Assembly: GCF_001298265.1 (NCBI RefSeq)
Contig: NZ_LGSZ01000028.1
Span: 308,480 to 372,479 of the forward strand
Reading direction: 5' to 3'
Length of the DNA: 64,000 nt
From: Allobosea vaviloviae
GTDB taxonomy: Bacteria; Pseudomonadota; Alphaproteobacteria; Rhizobiales; Beijerinckiaceae
Notes under the pieces: generated by a model
What the model was told of the DNA's origin: nothing
Database searches by the model: none
Seen by the model: the letters and a program-made list of their open reading frames with translations, nothing else
In this document: positions 7,598 through 14,998 of the stretch, in pieces
Layout of the letters: each line of letters opens with the position of its first letter
Numbering within the stretch: the first letter of the stretch is position 1
Program-made: the position numbers and the translations under genes

Positions 7598-8509
7598 TCA
7601 CGCCCGCCTTGCCTCGAGAGGCACAGCGGCCGGCCGGCCCGCTTCGCTCGTCGCCTTGCGCCCCGGCACGAACATCTCGGCCAGCAGCCGCTCCATTCGG
7701 GCAACCTCCTGCGCGAGGTGACCGGCCAGTTCGTCCTGTCGCGCAGGCTGCATGCGGCTGTCGATCGCCGCCAGGCTGAGCGCCCCGGCGACGCGCCCGT
7801 CCGGATAGCGGAACGCCATGCCGAGCCCCCAGGAACTCGCGACGAGCCGGCCGGGATTCAGGGCGAAGCCACGCTCCCGCGCCGCGGCCAGGTCGGCGCG
7901 GATCACGTCGGGCGCAAAGCCGGGATAGCGCGTCGTCAGGACGGACCCGTTGGCTGCCATCAGGCGGTCCACATCGTCGTCCGGCATCGCGGCGAGAAGC
8001 GCGAGCGAACCGGCACCGACGCCGAGCGGATGCTGATCTCCCGTCTGCAGGGCATGCGTGCGCACCGGATAGGTGCCCTCCTCGCGATGCAGGCAGACGC
8101 AGTAATTGTCGCGCCTGACCGAAAGGAAGCTCGTATCCATGGTGACGGCCGCGAGGCGCCGCAGACTCTCCATCGCCAGGTCGAGCAGCCCGTGGCGGCG
8201 CGCCGCCAGCACGCCCAGCACGAAAGCCTCCTCGCCCAGGCAGTAATGCCGCGTCTGCGCCTCCTGCTCGACGAGTCCGGCGCGCATCAGCGCCAGCAGC
8301 AACCGCCGCGCCGTCGGCTTGTTGAGGCCGCTGCCCGCGACGATCTCGGCGAGCGGCAGCCCGCCGGCCGGCTCGCGGCCGATCAGCGCCAGCAGCCGCA
8401 GGGCGCGGTCGACGCTCTGCGAACCGGACAGTCCCGCGCTCGTCTGGCTGATGGGCTTCACCTTGGCTTCCTCAAGCCGATCCACGATATGGACCTTATT
8501 TTTGTTCAT
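7598..8509 (-). CDS. IclR family transcriptional regulator
   Basis: 303 residues. The N-terminal winged helix-turn-helix (about residues 30-95) contains SQSVDRALRLLALI and LNKPTARRLLLALMRAGLVEQ. The C-terminal IclR effector domain follows, with TSFLSVRRDNYCVCLHREEG, TYPVRTHALQTGDQHPLGVGA and AAIDSRM. Members usually repress or activate catabolic operons in response to a small acid or aromatic. It is divergent from the TRAP transporter operon and upstream of the acyl-CoA synthetase/PPC pair, so I infer it controls both. The ribosome site is weak. The C-terminal tail is basic and probably disordered. Confidence 0.9.
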   Translation of the reverse strand: MNKNKVHIVDRLEEAKVKPISQTSAGLSGSQSVDRALRLLALIGREPAGGLPLAEIVAGSGLNKPTARRLLLALMRAGLVEQEAQTRHYCLGEEAFVLGVLAARRHGLLDLAMESLRRLAAVTMDTSFLSVRRDNYCVCLHREEGTYPVRTHALQTGDQHPLGVGAGSLALLAAMPDDDVDRLMAANGSVLTTRYPGFAPDVIRADLAAARERGFALNPGRLVASSWGLGMAFRYPDGRVAGALSLAAIDSRMQPARQDELAGHLAQEVARMERLLAEMFVPGRKATSEAGRPAAVPLEARRA

Positions 8510-8576
8510 GAAGCCTAGATCGACCCTTTGCGGATTGCAATGCAGGGCTTGTCGTGTAATCTCCCGGCCAACCTGA

Positions 8577-8592
8577 TGTGATTTCGATCACA
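8577..8592. promoter_or_regulatory. CRP/FNR-like palindrome TGTGA-N6-TCACA in the IclR/TRAP divergent promoter
   Basis: TGTGATTTCGATCACA is a perfect 16-base inverted repeat that equals the CRP consensus TGTGA-N6-TCACA. It is centred about 74 bases before the leader ORF start and about 75 bases before the IclR start. A CRP/FNR-family protein or another dimeric regulator could bind here; the IclR protein itself is an alternative. Confidence 0.5.
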
Positions 8593-8657
8593 GTATGGAC
8601 CGCGCCGACGGCTGCTCGACAAGCCAACAAGATCGGCGCGCATGGGAGGAAGAACCG

Positions 8658-8762
8658 ATGTCGACGCAGGCAACCCGCAAGGGCGAAGGCTCCGTGCCCG
8701 CCATCATGGCGCCGCTGGCTGACCTGATGGTCGCCATGCCCTGCGCCATCGCGCGCGGTTGA
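8658..8762 (+). CDS. Putative leader peptide upstream of the TRAP permease (34 aa)
   Basis: A 34-codon reading frame starts at ATG 8658 with a strong ribosome site (GGGAGGAAG, 5 bases before the ATG) and begins MSTQATRKGEGSVP. It ends TGA at 8760-8762, exactly at the start of the permease frame (TTG 8759, ATG 8771). The permease has no ribosome site of its own. I infer either a leader peptide that couples translation into the permease, or a small expressed protein. I do not recognise the peptide. It contains no run of one amino acid that would suggest classic attenuation. Confidence 0.45.
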   Translation: MSTQATRKGEGSVPAIMAPLADLMVAMPCAIARG

Positions 8763-8770
8763 GCGCGACG

Positions 8771-10639
8771 ATGGTCGACGTCGCCGACAGGATCGCCCTT
8801 CCCGAAGCGCTCACGGAGCTCGAGGACGTCCGCCCGGGCTCCCCGTTCATGCGCCCCGTCGAGCTCGTCGCGGCCGCGCTGGTCGCGCTGATCATTGGCG
8901 TGCTGCTGCTCGGCGTCACCTCACGCTATGTCTTCTCGCTGCCGGTGATCTGGATCGACGAGGTCGCCTCGATCTCGTTTCTTTGGCTCGCCATGCTCGG
9001 CGCCGCCATCGCCATCGACCGCAACGAGCATCTGCGGCTGACGCTGTTCGTCGGCATGATGCCGGAGCGCCTGCGCGGCTTCGCCAATACCTTCGCGCTG
9101 CTCGTCGTCGCGGCCTTCCTGCTGGCGATGGTCTGGCCGGCGATCGACTATGCCATCGAGGAGAGCTTCGTCACCTCAGCCGCGCTGAACATCCCCAACA
9201 GCTGGCGCGTCTCGGCCATCGCCACCGGCATCGTCCTGATGACGCTGCTGGCGCTGCGCCATGCCTGGCGCACCGCGACGCTGCGCGACTTCATCCTGGC
9301 GAGCGCCCTCGTCATCGCCATCGGCATCGCGTTCTGGCTGCTGACGCCGACCTTCAAAGGGCTCGGCTACGGCAACATCCTGATCTTCCTGCTCGGCGTG
9401 GTGGCGCTCTGCCTGGTCGCCGGCGTGCCGATCGCCTTCTGCTTCGGCATGGGCACGCTCTGCTTTCTGATGTTCTCGACCAGCGTGCCGATGATCGTCA
9501 TGGTCGGGCGCATGGACGAGGGCATGTCGAGCATCATCCTGCTCTCGGTGCCGATCTTCGTGCTGCTCGGCTGCGTCTTGGACGCGACCGGCATGGGCAA
9601 GGCGATCGTCGATTTCCTCGCCTCGATGCTGGGCCATGTCCGCGCCGGCATGTCCTATGTGCTGCTCGGCTCGCTCTTCCTGGTGTCCGGCATTTCCGGC
9701 TCGAAGGTCTCGGACATGGCGACGGTTGCGCCCGCCCTCTTCCCGGAGATGAAGCGGCGCGGCTACCAGCCCAAGGAGCTGATCGCCCTGCTCTCGACCG
9801 GCGCGGCCATGGCCGACACGGTGCCGCCCTCGATCGTACTGATCGTGCTCGGCTCGGTCGCGGGCGTGTCGATCGCCGGCCTGTTCAACTCCGGCTTCGC
9901 CATCGCCATGGTGCTGCTGCTGGCGCTGGCCATCCTCGCCCGCTGGAAGGCGCGCCATGAGGACATGACCGGCGTGCGCCGCGTCTCGCTGGCCGTCATC
10001 GGCAAGACCGCGCTGATCGCCGGCCCGGCGCTGGTCCTGCCCTTCATCATCCGCGGCGCCGTCGGCGGCGGCATCGCCACCGCCACCGAAGTATCGACCA
10101 TCGCCGTGCTCTACGCGCTGGTCATCGGCATGATCCTCTATGGCGGCATCAGCCCCAGGAAGTTCTACGCGATGTTCGTCGAGACCGCGGCCCTGTCGGG
10201 CGCGATCCTGATGATTCTGGGCACCGCGCTCGCGATGGCCTGGGCCCTGACGCAGACCGGCTTCGCCCGCGACCTCGCGACCTTCATGGCCGGGCTGCCG
10301 GGCGGCTGGATCACCTTCATGGCGGTCACGATCGTCGTCTTCATGATCCTCGGCTGCGTGCTCGAGGGCCTGCCGGCCATCGTGCTGATGGCCCCGCTGA
10401 TGTTCCCGATCGCCAAGAATCTCGGCATCAACGACGTGCACTATTCGATGGTGGTGGTCACCGCGATGAACATCGGCCTGATGACGCCGCCGATCGGCAT
10501 CGGCTTCTACATCGCCTGCAAGATCGGCAATGTCTCGCCCGACGAGGCGATGGGGGCGATCTGGCCCTATCTGATCGCGTTGCTCGCCGGCCTCGTCATC
10601 ATCGCGCTCGTGCCGGGCATCTCGACCTGGGTGCTTTGA
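8771..10639 (+). CDS. TRAP transporter fused permease (DctQ-DctM)
   Basis: 622 residues from ATG 8771; a TTG at 8759 in the same frame would add four. The first ~190 residues are the small DctQ-type membrane subunit (four helices, with WIDEVASISFLWLAMLGAA and the conserved charged loop RNEHLRL). The rest is the large DctM subunit with about twelve helices, including SGSKVSDMATVAPALFPEM and MGIGF-like NIGLMTPPIGIGFY. TRAP transporters use Na+ gradients to import organic acids delivered by a periplasmic protein, here DctP, encoded 218 bases downstream. Fusion of Q and M is common. Nothing in the sequence identifies the substrate. Confidence 0.92.
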   Translation: MVDVADRIALPEALTELEDVRPGSPFMRPVELVAAALVALIIGVLLLGVTSRYVFSLPVIWIDEVASISFLWLAMLGAAIAIDRNEHLRLTLFVGMMPERLRGFANTFALLVVAAFLLAMVWPAIDYAIEESFVTSAALNIPNSWRVSAIATGIVLMTLLALRHAWRTATLRDFILASALVIAIGIAFWLLTPTFKGLGYGNILIFLLGVVALCLVAGVPIAFCFGMGTLCFLMFSTSVPMIVMVGRMDEGMSSIILLSVPIFVLLGCVLDATGMGKAIVDFLASMLGHVRAGMSYVLLGSLFLVSGISGSKVSDMATVAPALFPEMKRRGYQPKELIALLSTGAAMADTVPPSIVLIVLGSVAGVSIAGLFNSGFAIAMVLLLALAILARWKARHEDMTGVRRVSLAVIGKTALIAGPALVLPFIIRGAVGGGIATATEVSTIAVLYALVIGMILYGGISPRKFYAMFVETAALSGAILMILGTALAMAWALTQTGFARDLATFMAGLPGGWITFMAVTIVVFMILGCVLEGLPAIVLMAPLMFPIAKNLGINDVHYSMVVVTAMNIGLMTPPIGIGFYIACKIGNVSPDEAMGAIWPYLIALLAGLVIIALVPGISTWVL

Positions 10640-10670
10640 AGGGACGCTTCTTTTTATGCTCACCCCCTCC

Positions 10671-10784
10671 GTCATTCCGGGCAAGCGAAGCGCAGACCCG
10701 GAATCCATGCCGGAACGCGGCTTCCGGAAGGTTCAGGCATGGATCCCGGATCGGCGCCGCTATCGCGGCTTGTCCGGGATGACG
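10671..10784. repeat. Palindromic intergenic repeat, family A
   Basis: Begins GTCATTCCGGGCAAGCGAAG and ends GTCCGGGATGACG, with inner arms around CCGGAATCCATGCC and GGCATGGATCCCGG. It separates the TRAP permease and its binding-protein gene and may act as a processing or partial termination site within the operon. Confidence 0.8.
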
Positions 10785-10857
10785 ACCGATAGTGGAATGA
10801 CAGTCCTCTAACCCAGTCTCGACACGACCAAAACAAAACACCACGGGAGAAACGACC

Positions 10858-11877
10858 ATGACCATCTCACGCCGCACCCTGCTGCAGGGCACAGCCGCCG
10901 CCTCGGCGATCGGCACCTTCCATATCGGCTCGGCTTCCGCGCAGACGCCCGAATTCACCTACAAATACGCCAACAACCTGCCCCTCGCGCACCCCATGAA
11001 CATCCGCGCCAACGAGGCGGTCGAGAAGATCAAGGTGGAGACCAAGGGCCGCGTCGCGATCCAGATCTTCCCCAACAACCAGCTCGGCTCCGACACCGAC
11101 ATGCTGAGCCAGGTCCGCTCGGGCGGCGTCGAGTTCTTCACGCTCTCGCCGCTGATCCTCTCGACGCTGGTGCCCAACGCCTCGGTCTCCGGCATCGGCT
11201 TCGCCTTCCCGAACTATGACGCCGTCTGGAAGGCGATGGACGGCGAACTCGGCGCCTATGTGCGCGGCCAGATCGGCAAGGCCAACCTCGTCGTCATGGA
11301 CAAGATCTGGGACAACGGCTTCCGCCAGATGACCTCGTCGACGCGCCCGATCAACACCCCCGACGACCTCAAGGGCTTCAAGATCCGCGTGCCGGTCTCG
11401 CCGCTCTGGACCTCGATGTTCACCGCCTTCCAGTCCTCGCCGGCGAGCATCAACTTCGCCGAGGTCTACACCGCGCTGCAGACCAAGGTCGTGGACGGCC
11501 AGGAGAACCCGCTTGCGATCATCTCGACCGCGAAGCTGTTCGAGGTGCAGAAATACCTCTCGCTGACCAACCACATGTGGGACGGCTTCTGGTTCCTCGG
11601 CAACAAGCGCGCCTGGGAGCGCCTGCCGGAGGATCTGCGCGCGATCGTCGCCAAAAACCTCAACGCCGCCGCCGAGCTGGAGCGCGCCGACGTCGCCAAG
11701 CTCAATGCCGGCCTGCGCGAGGACCTCGTCTCCAAGGGCATGACGGTCAACGACACCAAGGCCGATCCCTTCCGCGACGCCCTGCGCAAGGCCGGCTTCT
11801 ACGCCGAGTGGAAGAAGAAGTATGGCGACGAAGCCTGGGCCATCCTGGAGAAGGCCGTCGGCGGCTCGTTGAGCTGA
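10858..11877 (+). CDS. TRAP transporter substrate-binding protein (DctP family)
   Basis: 339 residues. The N-terminus carries a twin-arginine signal (SRRTLLQG at residues 4-11, then an Ala-rich stretch ending ASAQ), so the protein is likely exported folded to the periplasm. The mature part is a DctP solute-binding fold: YANNLPLAHPMNIRANEAVE near the start, then a central substrate-orienting region with the conserved arginine in FKIRVPVSPLW. It captures a carboxylate ligand and hands it to the fused permease encoded just upstream. GGGAG precedes the ATG. The ligand is not predictable here; the neighbouring SDR and racemase-like genes suggest a hydroxy or amino acid. Confidence 0.92.
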   Translation: MTISRRTLLQGTAAASAIGTFHIGSASAQTPEFTYKYANNLPLAHPMNIRANEAVEKIKVETKGRVAIQIFPNNQLGSDTDMLSQVRSGGVEFFTLSPLILSTLVPNASVSGIGFAFPNYDAVWKAMDGELGAYVRGQIGKANLVVMDKIWDNGFRQMTSSTRPINTPDDLKGFKIRVPVSPLWTSMFTAFQSSPASINFAEVYTALQTKVVDGQENPLAIISTAKLFEVQKYLSLTNHMWDGFWFLGNKRAWERLPEDLRAIVAKNLNAAAELERADVAKLNAGLREDLVSKGMTVNDTKADPFRDALRKAGFYAEWKKKYGDEAWAILEKAVGGSLS

Positions 11878-11890
11878 CCAGCCGCCAGCC

Positions 11891-11976
11891 GTCATTGCGA
11901 GCGCAGCGAAGCAATCCAGACTGAAGCGCTCTGCCGCTCTGGATTGCTTCGTCGGCTGCGCCTCCTCGCAATGACG
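11891..11976. repeat. Palindromic intergenic repeat, family B
   Basis: Begins GTCATTGCGAGCGCAGCGAA and ends CGCCTCCTCGCAATGACG, with inner arms GCAATCCAGA and CTGGATTGC. A second copy lies inside the fused ABC ATPase gene near 25.5 kb. This copy sits between the DctP and SDR genes. Confidence 0.85.
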
Positions 11977-12010
11977 GCCCGTTTCCGCAACTGATCGAAG
12001 AGCGTCCACC

Positions 12011-12814
12011 ATGGCCGACCGGCTCAAGGGCAAGATCGCCATCGTCTTCGGCGCCGGTTCCTCCGGCGAGGGCTGGGGCAACGGCAAGGCGGCCGCTGTC
12101 GCCTTCGCCCGCGAGGGCGCCCGCATCGCCTGCATCGACATCAGCCAGGCGGCGGCCGACGAAACGGCCGCGATCATCAATGGCGAGGGTGGCATCGCCA
12201 TCGCACTGGCCGCCGACGTCACCCAGCAGGCCTCGATCGATGCGGTGGTGGCAGCCACCATGACGCGCTTCGGGCGCATCAACATCCTCCACAACAATGT
12301 CGGCGTGACCCATATGGGCGGCCCGGTCGAGCTCTCCGAGGATCAGTTCCAGGCGGCGATCGACCTCAATCTCGGCCCGGTCTATCGCTGCTCCAAGGCC
12401 GTGATCCCTCATATGCTGGCCGGCGGCGGCGGCGCGATCGTCAACATCTCCTCGATCGCGGCGATCCGCTGGGTCGGCTACCCCTATTTCGCCTATTACG
12501 CGACCAAGGCCGCCGTGAACCAGGCGACCGTGGCGCTCGCCATGCAGTACGCGCGGCAGGGCATCCGGGCGAACTGCATCATGCCCGGGCTGATCGACAC
12601 GCCGATGATCTACAAGCAGATCTCAGCGCAATACGCCTCGGCAGACGAGATGGTCGCCGCCCGCGACGCGCTCGTGCCGATGGGCAAGATGGGCACCGCC
12701 TGGGACATCGCCAACGCCGCCGTCTTCCTCGCCTCCGACGAGGCGAAGTTCATCACCGGAATCTGCCTGCCGGTCGATGGCGGCCAGACCTGCGGCGCGA
12801 GCGGGGTGGGGTGA
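12011..12814 (+). CDS. Short-chain dehydrogenase/reductase
   Basis: 267 residues. A Rossmann-fold oxidoreductase. The nucleotide-binding segment is IVFGAGSSGEGWGNG rather than the simple TGxxxGIG, a variant seen in an SDR subgroup. NNVG (residues 95-98) replaces the usual NNAG, and the catalytic Ser147/Tyr162/Lys166 triad (NISS, YYATK) is intact. The end has ITGICLPVDGGQT, typical of classical SDRs. It lies downstream of the TRAP transporter in the same direction, so it probably oxidises or reduces the imported compound. A palindromic repeat separates it from DctP. Confidence 0.88.
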   Translation: MADRLKGKIAIVFGAGSSGEGWGNGKAAAVAFAREGARIACIDISQAAADETAAIINGEGGIAIALAADVTQQASIDAVVAATMTRFGRINILHNNVGVTHMGGPVELSEDQFQAAIDLNLGPVYRCSKAVIPHMLAGGGGAIVNISSIAAIRWVGYPYFAYYATKAAVNQATVALAMQYARQGIRANCIMPGLIDTPMIYKQISAQYASADEMVAARDALVPMGKMGTAWDIANAAVFLASDEAKFITGICLPVDGGQTCGASGVG

Positions 12815-12823
12815 GGCGCTGCC

Positions 12824-12970
12824 GTCATTCCGGGGCTTCGCGCAGCGAAGAGCCCGGAACCCAGAACCGATGGACGTCACACATCAGGCGCGCCTGATGG
12901 CAGCGCTCACTCGTCACGCGCATCGGTTCTGGGTTCCGGGCTCGCCCCTGCGGGGCGCCCCGGAATGACG
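12824..12970. repeat. Long palindromic intergenic repeat, family A variant
   Basis: Begins GTCATTCCGGGGCTTCGCG and ends GCGCCCCGGAATGACG. Inner arms CCCGGAACCCAGAACCGATG and CATCGGTTCTGGGTTCCGGG are near-perfect complements around a ~40-base core. It lies between the convergent SDR and racemase-like genes and could terminate both. Confidence 0.85.
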
Positions 12971-12976
12971 GCGCCC

Positions 12977-13723
12977 TCACCCCCGCCTCGCGACCCAGTC
13001 CGCCAGCGGTCCCGCCAGCCCCACGCTCTCTTTCCCCGCCGGGCGCGCGAAGCTGCCGGTGCGCGCCTTGAGCGGGCGCAGCAGCGCCAGCGTCTCGGCC
13101 TGCTTCACCGCCGCCTGGACCTGGTCGATCACCGGCACCGGAATGCGCTCGCGCACCCTCAAAGCCAGCCCCGCCAGCGGCGCACCCGCCAGGATCACGA
13201 CATCCGCCTGCGTGCTGGCAACCGCATCGTTGGCGAGCGCGACCAGCAGCTCCTCCTTCTCCTCCTGCACGTCGGAGATCGAGCGGAAGGCGCCGTCGAG
13301 CATGCGGATGCCGGCGCAGCGATCGGCCATGCCGTGCATATCCACGCATTCCTGGTACCAGGGTCCCAGCGCGCTCGCGAAGGTGACGATGGCGAAGCGC
13401 CGCCCGAGCATGCAGGCGGTCAGCATCGCCGCCTCCGCCATGCCGACCACGGGCACCTCGAACAATTCGCGCGCCGCAAACAGGCCGGGGTCGCCGAAGG
13501 CCGCGATCACCGCCGCATCGTAAGTGCCCGCCCTCTCCGCCAGCATCTCGAGCGCGATCGCCCCGCCGATCTGCGCCTCCGCCCGCGTCGAGATATAGGG
13601 GACGCCGCGCGTCGCGGTCGCGGGCACGATCTCGGTTCCCGGCGCCACGACCTGCGCGGCCGCCTCAAAGAGCCGGGTCGTCAGGCTCTCGCTGGTGTTG
13701 GGGTTCAGCAGCAGGATCTTCAT
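12977..13723 (-). CDS. Asp/Glu/hydantoin racemase family protein lacking both catalytic cysteines
   Basis: 248 residues from ATG 13721-13723 (AGGGA upstream). The start MKILLLNPNTSESLT, the central FGDPGLFAARELFEVPVVG with MAEAA after it, and the late VPVIDQVQAAV are diagnostic of the Asp/Glu/hydantoin racemase superfamily, whose members use two cysteines to move a proton. Here the first cysteine position (ACFGDPG in relatives) is Ala75 (IAAFGDPG), and the second (LGCAGM) is Gly180 (LAGAPL). The fold is clear, but a normal two-base racemase reaction is not possible. It may be a decarboxylase/isomerase-like variant, a binding protein or a degenerate enzyme. It converges with the SDR gene. Confidence 0.8.
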   Translation of the reverse strand: MKILLLNPNTSESLTTRLFEAAAQVVAPGTEIVPATATRGVPYISTRAEAQIGGAIALEMLAERAGTYDAAVIAAFGDPGLFAARELFEVPVVGMAEAAMLTACMLGRRFAIVTFASALGPWYQECVDMHGMADRCAGIRMLDGAFRSISDVQEEKEELLVALANDAVASTQADVVILAGAPLAGLALRVRERIPVPVIDQVQAAVKQAETLALLRPLKARTGSFARPAGKESVGLAGPLADWVARRG

Positions 13724-13739
13724 CGTCACCGTCCCTATC

Positions 13740-13779
13740 GCCTTCGCAATCCCTGGCCTTCGCAATCCCTGGCCTTCAC
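13740..13779. repeat. 16-bp tandem duplication
   Basis: GCCTTCGCAATCCCTG occurs twice head to tail (13740-13755 and 13756-13771) followed by a partial third copy (GCCTTC). It lies upstream of the racemase-like gene and appears to be a recent slippage duplication. Confidence 0.75.
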
Positions 13780-13888
13780 GTGCAACCGGGCCTGCGCCCC
13801 GTCAGACACGCCGCGCTTGCAGCCCGCGTGCCATGTTCGCGGCCGCAGGACCAGCCATGCCACGACCACGCGAGCGATATTCCAGCGA

Positions 13889-13941
13889 TGGAACACTTGC
13901 TCCATTTCGCTGTCGCTGCCAGAACGATGGAGAATCGTTCC
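13889..13941. promoter_or_regulatory. Candidate IolR operator sites upstream of iolR
   Basis: Two imperfect GGAA-N6-TTCC-like sites lie 22-74 bases before the iolR start: TGGAACACTTGCTCCA (13889-13904) and GGAGAATCGTTCC (13929-13941). The second overlaps an inverted repeat GAACGAT/ATCGTTC (13922-13940). As I recall, rhizobial IolR binds GGAA-N6-TTCC. Autoregulation is inferred. Confidence 0.5.
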
Positions 13942-13962
13942 AGCGAGGCAGAGGCGTGACCG

Positions 13963-14844
13963 ATGGATGACGGGTCGATCCCCGCGCTCCCCCGCGATTT
14001 CGACGGCCTGAGATCGCTGATCCTCGCCCGCCGCCAGTCGCTGCCCAAGCGCATCGCCCAGGTCGCCGCCTATGCGCTCGACAATCCCGACGAGATCGCC
14101 TTCGGCACGGCGGCCAGCATCGCCGATGCTGCGGGCGTCCAGCCCTCGACTCTGGTGCGATTCGCCCAGCATCTCGGCTTCGACGGGTTCACCAGCCTGC
14201 AGAGCGTCTTCCGCGAGCGGCTGCGCGAGCGCAATTCGAGCTATGAGGAGCGGCTCAACGCGCTGCGCGCCGATGTCGGCGGCAACGGCGCCAATCACCG
14301 CATCCTCGAAGGCTTCCTCACCGCCTCGGGCACTTCGCTCGACCTGATGGCGCGCTCGATCGACGAATCCGCGCTGGACCGTGCCATCGCGGCGCTCGCG
14401 GGCGCCGAAACCATCTATATCCTCGCACGGCGCCGCTCCTTTCCGATCGCGAGCTACATGGCCTATGCGCTCGGAAAGCTCGGCGTCCGCAACCAGCTCG
14501 TCGAATCGGCGGCCGGCCTGAGCCCGGAAATCCTCTCCTTCGCGACGAAGCGCGACGTGGCGCTGGCGGTCAGCTTCTCGCCCTATGCCGCCGAGACGAT
14601 TGACGAGGCGCGGCTGCTCTTCGACCGCGGCGTGCCCGTCATCGCCATCACCGACAGCGCGTTCTCGCCGCTGGTCCAGTTCGCGACGCTCTGGTTCGAG
14701 GTCGCGGAAGCCGATTTCGGTGGCTTCCGCACGCTGTCGGCGACGATGGCGCTGTCGATGGCTCTGGCCGTCGGCATCGGCGAGGCGCGGCGGGACGGCA
14801 AGCCCGGCAAGGATCGCCCCAGAGGCAAATCGCCCCGGAGCTGA
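13963..14844 (+). CDS. iolR: MurR/RpiR family regulator of inositol catabolism, IolR
   Basis: 293 residues. The N-terminal HTH_6 domain (about residues 10-85) contains LPKRIAQVAAYALDNPDEIAF and QPSTLVRFAQHLGFDGF. A SIS sugar-isomerase domain (about 120-260) contains IYILARRRSFPIASYMAYAL and ALAVSFSPYAAET, which would sense a phosphorylated inositol intermediate such as DKGP. It is followed in the same direction by iolC, iolD, iolE and iolB, the arrangement in which rhizobial IolR represses inositol genes. GGAA-N6-TTCC-like sites occur before this gene and before iolC. The symbol rests on context plus family. Confidence 0.82.
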   Translation: MDDGSIPALPRDFDGLRSLILARRQSLPKRIAQVAAYALDNPDEIAFGTAASIADAAGVQPSTLVRFAQHLGFDGFTSLQSVFRERLRERNSSYEERLNALRADVGGNGANHRILEGFLTASGTSLDLMARSIDESALDRAIAALAGAETIYILARRRSFPIASYMAYALGKLGVRNQLVESAAGLSPEILSFATKRDVALAVSFSPYAAETIDEARLLFDRGVPVIAITDSAFSPLVQFATLWFEVAEADFGGFRTLSATMALSMALAVGIGEARRDGKPGKDRPRGKSPRS

Positions 14845-14877
14845 GCCCGGCCTCCTCCGGAAGATCGTCCACAATCA

Positions 14878-14900
14878 GGAACATACGTTCCGAATTGACT
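14878..14900 (+). promoter_or_regulatory. IolR operator and possible -35 box before iolC
   Basis: GGAACATACGTTCC (14878-14891) is a near-perfect palindrome fitting GGAA-N6-TTCC exactly. It is followed at once by TTGACT (14895-14900), a plausible -35 hexamer, in a locally AT-rich stretch. A repressor bound here would block the iolCDEB promoter. The -10 box is not clear. Confidence 0.6.
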
Positions 14901-14998
14901 GTTCCATAGAATTATCATTTCATAGATGCGGTATCACCGGAGCCATGAGGCAACCGGCGGCCGTCGCGAGGCGTGGGCAGGGAAACCGGGAGACAGAT

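Noticed and set aside
7483..7704. N-terminal extension of the FadD-like synthetase to 7704
   Set aside because: It would translate a palindromic repeat; the ATG at 7482 has a clear ribosome site and starts just before the conserved region.
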